Positions 28,445-37,459 are shown, numbered from the stretch's first letter. The stretch is 64,000 bases of DNA from JBBIGV01 sp037447335 (GCA_037447335.1 JBBIGV010000007.1:14234-78233), one strand, 5' to 3'. Translations and numbers: made by a program. Notes: a model not told the origin generated them from the sequence alone.

Positions 28445-29695
28445 ATGAAAAAAGATATAATTGCCGGATTGGATTTAGGAACAACAAAGGTTTGTGCTGT
28501 AATAGCGGAAAGAATCCCGGATGAAGACCGCATAGATATTTTAGGTTTTGGTGTTGCACCATCCGAAGGGCTGCACAAAGGGCTTGTTGCTAATATTGGC
28601 AAAACCGCTGAAGCTATTAAAGCTGCCGTATCGGTTGCTTCCAATCGTGCCGGTTTTGAAATCAGCGTTATTAACGTGGGTGTTGCCGGTGAACATATAA
28701 CCAGTATGAGGCACCGAAATTATGTTACTATCAGCAATGATGAAAAGGAGATTACGAAAAGCGACCTCGAACGCCTCGAAGCTGATGTTAGAACAATCAG
28801 AATTCCATCCGACAGACAAATCCTGCACATCATACCTGAAGAATTTTCGGTAGATCATCAGGGCGGGATTGAAAGCCCGATTGGTATGTCCGGTTCAAGG
28901 CTCGAGGCTACCAACCATATTGTACTAGCTTCTATCCCGGCTATTCAGAATATAAAGAAAGCTGTTGAGAGAGCAGGTCTGCAAGTGCAGGATTATGTTT
29001 TGCAGCCGATTGCATCAAGTACTTCCGTTCTTGAAGAAAGCGAAAAAGACCTTGGAGTTCTTCTTATAGATATTGGCGGCGGCACAAGCGACCTGGCAGT
29101 GTATCACAAAAAAGCAATTAAGCATACCAGGGTTATCGGGATTGCAGGCAACCAGGTTACAAACGACATCAGGGAATCACTTGGTGTTGTAACTGAGGAA
29201 GCCGAAAAGCTTAAACGGGATTACGGCTACGCCATAGAAAGCGCTATAATAAAAGATGAAGATATTTTAATACGCGGTGTGGGTGCGCGCGGCAATGCCA
29301 AAATCCCAATTAGTCTTTTAACACAGATAATCAGTTACCGGATGCGCGAATTATTTTCTTTAATAGATAATGAAATACGCACAGCCGGGTATAAGAATAA
29401 AATTAAAGCCGGTATTGTTCTCACCGGCGGTGGTTCCTTGTTAAAAGGATGCACCGAACTTGCCGAAGAAGTTTTTGGTTTACCTGCCCGCATCGGTGTT
29501 CCGCTTGAACTGGGTTCAGGCTTATCAAATGAAATTGAAAGCCCTGAGTTTGCAACAGTTTCAGGTTTAATTCGGGGTATTCCCGGTGGTAAGTCCAGTG
29601 AGCTTCAGATTCTTATTAAACCTAAAAGAGTGAAAAGTAAAAATGTATTTAAAGACGTTTATAAAAGAATAGCACAATTTTTTGATGAACTATAA
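28445..29695 (+). CDS. ftsA: actin-like division protein FtsA
   Basis: 416 residues from the ATG at 28445. A longer in-frame opening exists upstream but overlaps ftsQ, and its 26 residues are not FtsA-like. The actin-family phosphate 1 loop is IIAGLDLGTTKVCAVIAE and phosphate 2 is VLLIDIGGGTSDLAVY. The adenosine motif is IVLTGGGSLLKG. It tethers FtsZ to the membrane; the C-terminal KRIAQFFDEL is a plausible amphipathic membrane-targeting helix. Confidence 0.96.
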   Translation: MKKDIIAGLDLGTTKVCAVIAERIPDEDRIDILGFGVAPSEGLHKGLVANIGKTAEAIKAAVSVASNRAGFEISVINVGVAGEHITSMRHRNYVTISNDEKEITKSDLERLEADVRTIRIPSDRQILHIIPEEFSVDHQGGIESPIGMSGSRLEATNHIVLASIPAIQNIKKAVERAGLQVQDYVLQPIASSTSVLEESEKDLGVLLIDIGGGTSDLAVYHKKAIKHTRVIGIAGNQVTNDIRESLGVVTEEAEKLKRDYGYAIESAIIKDEDILIRGVGARGNAKIPISLLTQIISYRMRELFSLIDNEIRTAGYKNKIKAGIVLTGGGSLLKGCTELAEEVFGLPARIGVPLELGSGLSNEIESPEFATVSGLIRGIPGGKSSELQILIKPKRVKSKNVFKDVYKRIAQFFDEL

Positions 29696-29717
29696 ATCAT
29701 AGAAAAAAGGAGGACAT

Positions 29718-31010
29718 ATGACCCGGTTCGCAACCATAGATAGGGAGAAAGCCATGTCGGCAATCCTGAAAGTTGTTGGTATCGGCGGCGGCGGTTGTAA
29801 TGCTATCGAAAGCATGATCAAAAGAGGACTTGTAGGCGTTGAATACGTAGCCATCAATACCGACGCACAAGTTCTTAACAGCAGCAATGCCAATCACAAA
29901 ATTCAGGTTGGAACAAGCATTACCCGCGGGCTTGGAGCCGGCGCCGACCCGAATGTAGGCAGGAAGTCTATTGAAGAAGACCGTGAACGAATTGCTGAGG
30001 TTCTTTCTAGCAGCGATATGGTTTTTGTTACCGCTGGTATGGGCGGCGGGACAGGAACCGGCGGCGCGCCTATCATTGCATCAATTGCAAAAAGCATCGG
30101 GGCGCTCGTGGTTGGTATCGTTACAAAACCTTTCAGATGGGAGGGTAAAAGACGAATGATAAATGCTGAACAGGGCATTCAGGACCTGAAGCAGCATGTT
30201 GACAGTCTTATCGTTATTCCTAATGAAAGATTGTTAAGCATCCTGGATAAAAATACTAATGCTTTTACTGCATTTGATAAACCCAATGAAGTGCTTTATG
30301 AAGCAACACGAGGCATAGCAGATATCATTACAATTGAGGGATTGATAAATGTTGACTTTGCCGATGTCCGTTCTGTCATGAGCCAGAGTGGTGATGCTTT
30401 AATGGGCTGTGGTATTGCAAGCGGCGAAAACCGCGCAATTGAAGCTGCACAGAAAGCGATTTCCAGTCCGCTGCTCGAAGGTGTAAACATCAAAGGCGCT
30501 AAGAGCGTACTTGTTAATGTTACCGGCTCAAATAACCTTACTATGAAAGAGATTGATGAGGGTAATAATGTTATTTTTGAAGCTGCCGGTGAAGAGGCAA
30601 ACGTGATCTTCGGATGTGTGAGAAAAGAAGAAATGAATGATTATGTTTCTTACACTGTAATTGCAACTGGTTTCGAAACCACACAAACACAAAAAACAGC
30701 AAAAAGCACACAAGCTGCTGTCCCGAAGAGAAAAGAAGATGCATTCCGCAGTGGATTTAACTTCCTTGAAGATGATGAAATAAATAAAGAAGACCTTGAA
30801 ATCCCTACCATAATCAGGATCAAAGGACCAAAATCATCACTGCTTGAAAAAGAAGAAGAAGACGAACAGGAAACACCCAGAAGCGGATTTGATGTTAATT
30901 CATCAAGATATGGCTGGGCAAAAGACAAAGCCATGAAGAAGGAAGAAGAGCAGGAGCAAAATAAAGATGATGATGAGAGTTCATCATTCCTGCGAATGAT
31001 AATGGACTAA
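29718..31010 (+). CDS. ftsZ: tubulin-like division protein FtsZ
   Basis: A 430-residue protein preceded by a strong ribosome-binding site (AAAAGGAGG) before the ATG at 29718. It has the GTP-binding tubulin signature GMGGGTGTGGAP, preceded by GIGGGGCNAIESM, and the T7-loop NVDFADVRSVM. A conserved FtsZ C-terminal-peptide-like motif (LEIPTIIRIK, about residue 359) is followed by about 70 further residues, highly acidic, ending SSFLRMIMD. It forms the Z-ring. It is the last gene of the cluster. Confidence 0.97.
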   Translation: MTRFATIDREKAMSAILKVVGIGGGGCNAIESMIKRGLVGVEYVAINTDAQVLNSSNANHKIQVGTSITRGLGAGADPNVGRKSIEEDRERIAEVLSSSDMVFVTAGMGGGTGTGGAPIIASIAKSIGALVVGIVTKPFRWEGKRRMINAEQGIQDLKQHVDSLIVIPNERLLSILDKNTNAFTAFDKPNEVLYEATRGIADIITIEGLINVDFADVRSVMSQSGDALMGCGIASGENRAIEAAQKAISSPLLEGVNIKGAKSVLVNVTGSNNLTMKEIDEGNNVIFEAAGEEANVIFGCVRKEEMNDYVSYTVIATGFETTQTQKTAKSTQAAVPKRKEDAFRSGFNFLEDDEINKEDLEIPTIIRIKGPKSSLLEKEEEDEQETPRSGFDVNSSRYGWAKDKAMKKEEEQEQNKDDDESSSFLRMIMD

Positions 31011-31040
31011 GCGCAAACCCTATACTTATAATAGTTCGCT

Positions 31041-31090
31041 AACCCGTCAGCCTTCAGTTTACCCCTCCTTTTCTGAGGGCTGCACGGGTT
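31041..31090. terminator. hairpin between convergent ftsZ and the CPXCG gene
   Basis: AACCCGT pairs with ACGGGTT, and inside it AGCCTTCAG pairs with CTGAGGGCT with one G-T mismatch. The loop is about 15 bases. It lies 30 bp after ftsZ and reaches the stop codon of the convergent gene. No strong T-run follows on either strand, so the terminator call is moderate. Confidence 0.5.
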
Positions 31091-31340
31091 ATTCGTCAAT
31101 CAGCCTTGCCTCAATCATCACGTTCTGATCATAGTCAATTGTCACAATAATCCTGTTTGGTCTGCAGCAGATCCGGCAGTCTTCAATAAAATCCTGTTTA
31201 CCTTCAATTGTAAAATCAACCCAAACAACATTCTGAACGCCGCAGTATTGGCAGGTCCATGTCAGGTCATCATCGGTTTGCATTTTAATCTCCGAAAAAG
31301 ATTGCATCTGCAAATTAATGTTTTGCCGGGAATGATTCAT
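31089..31340 (-). CDS. CPXCG-type cysteine-rich protein
   Basis: An 83-residue protein; translation may instead begin at the internal Met before QTDDDLTWTC. Two Cys pairs (TCQYCG and DCRICC) with the spacing of a zinc ribbon, plus WVDFTIEGKQDFIEDC and a beta-rich tail, match the small CPXCG-motif family (PF14255) of unknown role. It is convergent with ftsZ and stands alone. Confidence 0.75.
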   Translation of the reverse strand: MNHSRQNINLQMQSFSEIKMQTDDDLTWTCQYCGVQNVVWVDFTIEGKQDFIEDCRICCRPNRIIVTIDYDQNVMIEARLIDE

Positions 31341-31384
31341 TAAAATAATTCTTAAAGATTTTTGTGCGAGCAGGAGAGTATAAA

Positions 31385-31416
31385 AAAAGCCTTACAGCAA
31401 AAGCTGTAAGGCTTTT
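31385..31416. terminator. strong bidirectional intrinsic terminator at the end of the curli locus
   Basis: AAAAGCCTTACAGC at 31385-31398 pairs perfectly with GCTGTAAGGCTTTT at 31403-31416 around an AAAA loop. The A/T ends give a U-run in both directions. It sits 32 bp past the stop of the beta-propeller lipoprotein gene on the minus strand and marks the downstream end of the curli transcript. Confidence 0.9.
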
Positions 31417-31448
31417 AATTTGTGTTTAACTTCTGCTAAATCAGTGAA

Positions 31449-32948
31449 TCAACGCCAATCCGGCATATCTCCGTTCGTAATTATAAGGGTTCTTTTTTTA
31501 CCATCCAGATCCATCACATAAATATCTGTCGGTTTTGACATATCATTTGGTTGATTAGCAAATATAATCTGAGCGCCTGTTGGAGAAAACCTTGGAGTAA
31601 GATCATTTGTTCCTGCCAGTTTTTCTTCAGACAGATCAATCAGTCCTGTGCCATCAATGTTAATCATAAAAATCCGGGAGTTAAGCTGTACACCAGTTGG
31701 GTCATTATAGCCTGATATATCTCTGGTATATAATAATCTTGTACCGTCAAGTGAAAACGAAGGGCTTGCGATTACACCGGGTAAATCCGGAACAAGTAAA
31801 GACATATTACTGCCCTCCGGGTTCATCAGATAAATTTCGCTGCTGTAAATATCTGACCCGATTGTAACTACAGCAAGTTTGTTTCCGGCTGGAGACCATT
31901 CAACCTCGCGGAATTGTCGCCCCGCGGGTGCGGTGGCTATGAGGGTCAGGTTGGCACCGTTAGCGTCTATGCGATATAGTTTTTCATAATGGGCATAAAT
32001 TAATGAACCGCCGTCAGGAGACCAACTGAATCCGATACCGTAATTATGAAAACCTGTAACGGACAGGCTTGTAACCCGCGTCTGTCCTGAACCATCGCGG
32101 TTCATTGTGTAAATCTGAGGGCCTGCCGAGTTTTCAGATGTATAAGCAATTCTTGTTTTTGCAGGGTTTAACCTCGGGTTCCAATCCCGTACCTGGTTAT
32201 AAGTAAGGCGGATAACATTTCCATCTATATCTGAAGAATATATCTCATAGTTGCCATCCCGGTTTGATGTAATCACAATAGGATTGTTAGGGAAGGGTCG
32301 TGTCTGAAAACTCCAAACAGGACCATTAACCACTGCACCGTTTGTATCTATTGCAACAACCTGCCAGAAATAAGCCGTGTTGAATTTCAGATTAGAAACT
32401 TCAATTGAAGTATCCGGATGATCCTTCGCGAGCAGATGGCTTACCGGCGAACTGGACTCGTATAAATAAATATCAAAAGTAAGTTCGTCAATAGAATCAG
32501 GATCGGTTGAAAACCAGCGAAGTGTAAGTGTCGTTAATTGATTTGCAGCCTGATCAGCAGGGGAGGGTTTCTCCGGTACTGTTGGAGGATTATTCACAAC
32601 AGATGTCCTTTCCAGAAATACAATTGCATTTGTGGTTTGATCTTCCTTTACTGCAATAGTTACTGTGTTTTTCGCAAAACCTGACTTTTGAACTACTATT
32701 GAATAATTTCCTATCGGTACATCTGTCATCCTGAATTTTCCATCAGCATCTGTAACTATAGAACTGGTTGGAGGGCTTGTTGTTACGTTTGCACTGCCTA
32801 TAGGAGCATTGGTTTGCCCATCTAATACAGTTCCGCTTATAGAACCGAACAGATCCGGCGATATGCCGTCTTCCTGGCATGATATCAGCAGGAACGAGGT
32901 TGTTAATAAAAACAAAAGTCCAATAATGTGGAACGAATTTTTTGTCAT
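31449..32948 (-). CDS. lipoprotein with carboxypeptidase-regulatory, Fn3-like and PD40 beta-propeller domains
   Basis: A 499-residue protein. The signal peptide ends in the lipobox LLISC, predicting a lipid anchor. Next come a carboxypeptidase regulatory-like domain (ISGTVLDGQTNAPIGSANV, about 35-110), a fibronectin III-like domain (about 118-220), and a six-bladed TolB-like propeller with PD40 repeats (NRDGNYEIYSSD, FSWSPDGGSLIY, ending at about 499). A good ribosome-binding site (AAGGAG) precedes it, 29 bp after the CsgH-like gene. Position as the last gene before the terminator suggests an outer-membrane accessory of curli export or anchoring; this is inference. Confidence 0.78.
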   Translation of the reverse strand: MTKNSFHIIGLLFLLTTSFLLISCQEDGISPDLFGSISGTVLDGQTNAPIGSANVTTSPPTSSIVTDADGKFRMTDVPIGNYSIVVQKSGFAKNTVTIAVKEDQTTNAIVFLERTSVVNNPPTVPEKPSPADQAANQLTTLTLRWFSTDPDSIDELTFDIYLYESSSPVSHLLAKDHPDTSIEVSNLKFNTAYFWQVVAIDTNGAVVNGPVWSFQTRPFPNNPIVITSNRDGNYEIYSSDIDGNVIRLTYNQVRDWNPRLNPAKTRIAYTSENSAGPQIYTMNRDGSGQTRVTSLSVTGFHNYGIGFSWSPDGGSLIYAHYEKLYRIDANGANLTLIATAPAGRQFREVEWSPAGNKLAVVTIGSDIYSSEIYLMNPEGSNMSLLVPDLPGVIASPSFSLDGTRLLYTRDISGYNDPTGVQLNSRIFMINIDGTGLIDLSEEKLAGTNDLTPRFSPTGAQIIFANQPNDMSKPTDIYVMDLDGKKRTLIITNGDMPDWR

Positions 32949-32977
32949 TTAATAATTCTCCTTAATCAAATTACACT

Positions 32978-33388
32978 TTAATTCTGGTTAAAATCTTTAC
33001 CTTTACAGGTAATTTTCTTTTCAGTAATAATCTCGCCTTTATCCGTAATAGTAAGTTTTATCTCTATTTCATCCTCAGGGTTTATCGAAACAGTTGTTTC
33101 GGACACAACTATTGTACCGCCGCTTTCTACGGTATGCTCTCCGCTTTGAGAGGTTCTTGAGGTTCCGCTTATACCTGTTTTACTTACCGTTAGTTTATAA
33201 CCGATAACTTTTACAGCATCGGCATCGTTATGGAAAGAACCCTTTATATTAAGATTATTTCCATCAAGATGCGTAATGATTTCGGTTGAATTCAACTGTT
33301 TGCTGCCGGTATTTAAAGTATCCTTCGGGAGAATTTCTTCCGAACAGAAGAAACAAACCATAAGGATAATATAATAGAGGATAAACAT
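32978..33388 (-). CDS. csgH: CsgH-like curli chaperone/inhibitor
   Basis: A 136-residue protein with a short N-terminal hydrophobic signal (MFILYYIILMVCFFC). The core KLTVSKTGISGTSRTSQSGEHTV followed by a beta-strand (SINPEDEIEIKLTI) matches the pattern of CsgH, the alphaproteobacterial functional counterpart of E. coli CsgC. Those proteins are immunoglobulin-like periplasmic chaperones that stop curlin from polymerising too early. Location directly downstream of the curlin genes supports the call. Identity is modest, so the exact orthology is uncertain. Confidence 0.7.
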   Translation of the reverse strand: MFILYYIILMVCFFCSEEILPKDTLNTGSKQLNSTEIITHLDGNNLNIKGSFHNDADAVKVIGYKLTVSKTGISGTSRTSQSGEHTVESGGTIVVSETTVSINPEDEIEIKLTITDKGEIITEKKITCKGKDFNQN

Positions 33389-33458
33389 TTGATGCTCAAT
33401 TTAATTATAAATTGAGAATAATAAAAAGCTGCCGGGCGGGTATTTTTAGTCGTATTTT

Positions 33459-34028
33459 TTATCTGTATAAAGAACCATTTACCAGAATAACCCTTGCACC
33501 TTCGCCCTGCTGTGTCACCTGGATCTGTCTTGATGAAAGGGAATTATTTTCAATTTGTGTAAAGCTGTTACCATTGCCAATCTGGTTAATTATAAGATTC
33601 ATATTAAATCCGGTAAGCTCCTGTAAAACTGAATTATGATTACCCGTCTGCGAAATGGCTATATAGTTGTTAAAACCGCGTATCTTAAAGTCAACAGAGT
33701 TGTGATCACCTAACTGATTGATATTATTAAAATTTCCGGCTCCAAGTTGTTCAAGTAAAATTGAATTATAATTACCACTCTGTATAATGGCTGCATAGTT
33801 GGCATTCCACCCGAATCCTGCATGGTATTGGTTTATTATAGTAGAGTTATTTGTTCCTTCCTGAAGTAAAATTGCCTGATTTGTTCTATCAAAGCTAACC
33901 TGCTCAATCTGTCCGAAATTAAAATCACCTAACTGTTCAAGATAAGCTTCGTTATGAAAGCTGCTTTGAGCTACTGTTGCAGCCGTAAACAATAAAACAA
34001 AAACGATTAGTCTCAGCAAAATATTCAT
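33459..34028 (-). CDS. csgB: minor curlin (CsgB-like nucleator)
   Basis: A 189-residue protein with a signal peptide (to about AAVTVAQ-type site at residue 20). It has about six degenerate curlin units with NxxxxxQxGxxN spacing (YLEQLGDFNFGQIEQV, AIIQSGNYNSILLEQL, AISQTGNHNSVLQEL). The C-terminus (LSSRQIQVTQQGEGARVILV) departs from the repeat and is more charged, as in E. coli CsgB, which nucleates fibre growth and anchors it to the cell. It lies downstream of the giant curlin, separated by a hairpin. Confidence 0.82.
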   Translation of the reverse strand: MNILLRLIVFVLLFTAATVAQSSFHNEAYLEQLGDFNFGQIEQVSFDRTNQAILLQEGTNNSTIINQYHAGFGWNANYAAIIQSGNYNSILLEQLGAGNFNNINQLGDHNSVDFKIRGFNNYIAISQTGNHNSVLQELTGFNMNLIINQIGNGNSFTQIENNSLSSRQIQVTQQGEGARVILVNGSLYR

Positions 34029-34083
34029 TTAAATACCTTTCGTATTTTTCTCAGCAATTATGTAAAATGACACAATAACAAAA

Positions 34084-34113
34084 TTCACGGGAATGGTTTC
34101 CCATTCCCGTGAA
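34084..34113 (-). terminator. perfect 13-bp hairpin between the giant and minor curlin genes
   Basis: TTCACGGGAATGG (34084-34096) pairs perfectly with CCATTCCCGTGAA (34101-34113) around TTTC. On the minus strand it is followed by ATTTTG. It lies 13 bp after the stop of the giant curlin and 55 bp before the minor curlin start. It may partly terminate transcription or protect the curlin mRNA end, giving more of the giant curlin than of the nucleator. Confidence 0.75.
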
Positions 34114-34126
34114 AGAAAAGCAAGTA

Positions 34127-37100
34127 TTAGTTGCTCTGGAAGATGTTAGCAGTATTGCCAAAACCAGCCTGGGTCTGGCTTGCAGTGTGCAAGCTTCCGG
34201 TCTGCTGGATGAAACCGAGATTAGATATTCCATCCTGGCTCTGGAATGCATCGTGTCCGGTACCGAACTGCTGAACTCTTGCCTGGTTGAACAAGCCCCA
34301 CTGATGCTGTTCAGATTCGTTAAGAAAACCATCCTGGTTAGCTTCAGCGTAGTTTGTTCCATTATGTTGATACTGTTCTGCAGAGTTATCGCTGCCATCC
34401 TGGAATACATTAGCAAGGCTGCCAATTACAAGGCTGCTCTGCCACTGATAAGAATAGTTGTCAAAGCCCTGCTGAGAAGCAAAAGCTTCATTATCCCTAC
34501 CGTACTGCTCCTGCTCTGCCCAGTTGCCCTGACCAAACTGTTCAATCCTTGCTTCATTGATTAAGCCGATCTGAGTCTGTTCAGCAAAGTTGTAAGAACC
34601 ACTCTGGTCAACAAGCGCATAGTTACCATTTCCTAATACGACAGGAACTTTATTTTGGTATTGGAAAGCAAGGTTGCCGTTACCATTCTGGAAAATATCA
34701 GCAGTATTTGATCTGCCGAGCTGCTGCTGTGCGCCCTCGTTATCATTACCAATCTGCTGAATGTATGCGAGATGATCTCTCGTACCTGACTGTTGCTGCA
34801 AAGCAACGTTCTCGTTGCCATTCTGCTGTACTCTGGCTTCATGACCGCCGAAAATCGCAACGCCGCCAGACTGTAACTGGTTAGAAACGTTTTCATCGCC
34901 GCTCTGGAATGATAAAGCATAATGGTCTCTGCCGGTCTGGGACTGGTAAGCTTCATTTTCGTCGCCGTTCTGGGAAGCGTCAGCTTTCTGATGGAAACCG
35001 CTTTGAATCTGGGAAACAACGTTATCATCGCCATTCTGCTCTGCATAAGCGTTATGCCAATTTCCAACCTGTAACTGGTCAGATTCATTGTCGTTACCGC
35101 TTGATGTTACCTGTGCGATGTTGTTGTTTCCAAGCTGAGATTGGAAAGCGTCATTGCCGCTGCCTGACTGAATAACCTCAGCGTAGTTGTAATTACCATC
35201 TTGATACTGTTCTGATCCGTTGTAAGAACCACTCTGCCAGGCATCAGCTTCGTTGTTGTTACCATACTGAACCTGAGTAGCAACGTTAAATGAGTTACCT
35301 TCCTGGTAAATGTTAGCTGAGCCGTAGTTGCCATACTGAAACTGCAGAGCTTCGTCATCATCACCAACCTGCGTTACCCATGCATTGTTGTTGTTACCAC
35401 CCTGTTCCTGTTCGGAGAAGTTTCTGTCGCCGCTCTGGAAGGAATTAGCAAAGTTATAGGTATTAGTTTGCAGTTGCAATGTCCAGTTACCATCACCGGA
35501 CTGGATAATGTCGCCCTCGTTGTTTGAACCAGACTGCGACTGTTCAGATAAGTTATCATCACCACTTTGGGTAACCCAGGCATTATTAAAGCTGCCAGCC
35601 TGTATCTGGTAAGCTGAGTTCTCATCACCGGACTGGTCAACCTGACCGATATTGTTTAAGCCGCCCTGTAATTGGCTAGAATAGTTATCGTCACCGGTTT
35701 GCTGTGATTCAACATAACCATACTGACCATTCTGGGATTGAACAGCTTCGTTATTGTCACCGTTCTGGATAATGTCAGCTTCATTTTCCTGACCAAGCTG
35801 CGTTTGTGAAGCATCATTGTCGTCACCGGTCTGGAGTATCCATGCATCTTCACCGTAACCAGCCTGTGTTTGGAAAGCATCATTGTCGTTACCGCTCTGA
35901 TTTATATGGGCGTCATTATTGTTAAGTGACTGAAGCTGAACTGCATGATTAAAATCACCCGACTGATCAATATTAGCATAGTTCTGATAACCTGACTGGG
36001 TCTGATATGCATCGTTATCGTCACCAGACTGATCTACATCAGCGTGATTTTCGTTACCGGTTTGGGTCTGGAAAGCCCGGTTCCAGAAACCGCTCTGGTC
36101 AGAATTAGCAAGGTTCTTATAATCTGATTGAGTTTGAATTGTCCAGTTCAAATCACCTGATTGGTTAACGTAAGCAGCATGTTCGTCATCAGATTGATAC
36201 TGCTCTGCTAAGTTATCATTACCACCCTGATTTATATTGGCAGAATTCAGGTATCCATCCTGATCCTGAATAGCATCGTTATTGTTGCCAGATTGATCCA
36301 CGCCTGCCCAGTTTAAGGACCCTGCCTGAGTCTGGTCGGAAGTATTTCCGTTGCCGCTCTGGTTTAAGTCAGCATCCTGTTTGTAACCGGTCTGGGTCTG
36401 GGTACCTTCGTTGTTGTTACCGCCCTGGTTAATGTAAGCATTATGTTCATCACCGGTTTGTGATTGTTCAGCATCATTACCATTGCCGCCCTGGTTAACG
36501 TAAGCGTAGCTAAGGTAACCAATCTGAGTTTGTTCACTTTCGTTATCATCGCCTGACTGGAAAGCGTCTGCTTTGTTTTCAGTTCCAGACTGAGTCTGTA
36601 CAGCAAAGTTTTCATCACCGCTCTGATCAACATAAGCGATGTGATCAACACCTGTTTGGTGTTGTCTGGAGTAGTTGTCATCACCACTCTGGTTAGCACG
36701 GGCTTCGTTATAGCTGCCATACCACTGATATTGATAAGCTTCGTTATCATCACCGCCCTGGTTGATGTTCATATAATTGTTGTTACCAGTCCATTGATCC
36801 TGGTAAGCATAATTATCGTCGCCGGATTGAACAATGTCAGCATTGCTGTTGTTCTGAACGTCCTGCCATTGGAAGGATGTATTACCATAGCCGTCCTGCT
36901 CTACCCAGGCAACGTTACTGTAGGAACCATTTTCCTGAAGCTGCTCGGCATCATTTTCATCACCGCTCTGTTCAACGTATGCATTATTATTAAATGCACC
37001 GTTGATCTGCCGCTGTAAGGAAATATTGTCGTCGCCACTCTGGTTGCTGTTAGCATAGTTGCCGTAGGTTTCCTGGATCTGAGTAGCGGAGTTAGAATTA

Positions 37101-37423
37101 CCACTTTGGATAATGTCAGCTTCATTAGAAGAACCTGACTGCGTTTGTGTAGCGGTGTTGCCCCAGCCTGATTGAAGTATCCAGGCATCCTGGGCTAAAC
37201 CACTTTGGGTTTGGGTTGCAGTATTACTACTGTTCGATTGCTCAACATTGGCAATGTGAAAATTGCCGGTTTGAGTCTGGGCAGCGGTATTAAGTGTACC
37301 AGACTGTTCAGCATTTGCACTGTTTGCCCAGCCTGACTGGTTCTGGGTAGCAGTGTTGCTCTGACCAAAAGCTAGGCCAGCGCACAGCAGTACACCAAAA
37401 ACTAATGCAAAAAGATTTTTCAT
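34127..37423 (-). CDS. csgA: giant major curlin (CsgA-like), about 48 repeats
   Basis: A 1,098-residue protein with a signal peptide (residues 1-20, ending AGLAFGQ). The rest is about 48 tandem units, mostly 22 residues, of the form N-x-A/S-x-Q-x-Q-x-G-x-x-N-x-A-x3-Q-x-G-x2. This is the curlin strand-loop-strand unit. Turn positions are often GDDN or GDEN, giving an acidic protein. E. coli CsgA has five such units in about 150 residues. It should be exported through CsgG and form amyloid fibres. No cysteine-rich or other domain interrupts the array; a few units carry insertions (for example around NGGVAIFGGHEAR-like and NKVPVVLG segments). Confidence 0.9.
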   Translation of the reverse strand: MKNLFALVFGVLLCAGLAFGQSNTATQNQSGWANSANAEQSGTLNTAAQTQTGNFHIANVEQSNSSNTATQTQSGLAQDAWILQSGWGNTATQTQSGSSNEADIIQSGNSNSATQIQETYGNYANSNQSGDDNISLQRQINGAFNNNAYVEQSGDENDAEQLQENGSYSNVAWVEQDGYGNTSFQWQDVQNNSNADIVQSGDDNYAYQDQWTGNNNYMNINQGGDDNEAYQYQWYGSYNEARANQSGDDNYSRQHQTGVDHIAYVDQSGDENFAVQTQSGTENKADAFQSGDDNESEQTQIGYLSYAYVNQGGNGNDAEQSQTGDEHNAYINQGGNNNEGTQTQTGYKQDADLNQSGNGNTSDQTQAGSLNWAGVDQSGNNNDAIQDQDGYLNSANINQGGNDNLAEQYQSDDEHAAYVNQSGDLNWTIQTQSDYKNLANSDQSGFWNRAFQTQTGNENHADVDQSGDDNDAYQTQSGYQNYANIDQSGDFNHAVQLQSLNNNDAHINQSGNDNDAFQTQAGYGEDAWILQTGDDNDASQTQLGQENEADIIQNGDNNEAVQSQNGQYGYVESQQTGDDNYSSQLQGGLNNIGQVDQSGDENSAYQIQAGSFNNAWVTQSGDDNLSEQSQSGSNNEGDIIQSGDGNWTLQLQTNTYNFANSFQSGDRNFSEQEQGGNNNNAWVTQVGDDDEALQFQYGNYGSANIYQEGNSFNVATQVQYGNNNEADAWQSGSYNGSEQYQDGNYNYAEVIQSGSGNDAFQSQLGNNNIAQVTSSGNDNESDQLQVGNWHNAYAEQNGDDNVVSQIQSGFHQKADASQNGDENEAYQSQTGRDHYALSFQSGDENVSNQLQSGGVAIFGGHEARVQQNGNENVALQQQSGTRDHLAYIQQIGNDNEGAQQQLGRSNTADIFQNGNGNLAFQYQNKVPVVLGNGNYALVDQSGSYNFAEQTQIGLINEARIEQFGQGNWAEQEQYGRDNEAFASQQGFDNYSYQWQSSLVIGSLANVFQDGSDNSAEQYQHNGTNYAEANQDGFLNESEQHQWGLFNQARVQQFGTGHDAFQSQDGISNLGFIQQTGSLHTASQTQAGFGNTANIFQSN

Positions 37424-37459
37424 TTTTGAGTCTCCATTTAGTTAATAGAAAATAGTTAA

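Noticed and set aside
34109..37018. Several open frames on the opposite strand and in other frames within the giant curlin
   Set aside because: They arise from the biased composition of the repeats, lack ribosome-binding sites and have no family resemblance.
34127..37423. Repetitive DNA with about 66-bp period that could be taken for a CRISPR or satellite array
   Set aside because: The period is that of 22-codon curlin units in one intact reading frame; repeats are degenerate at third positions and there are no spacers.
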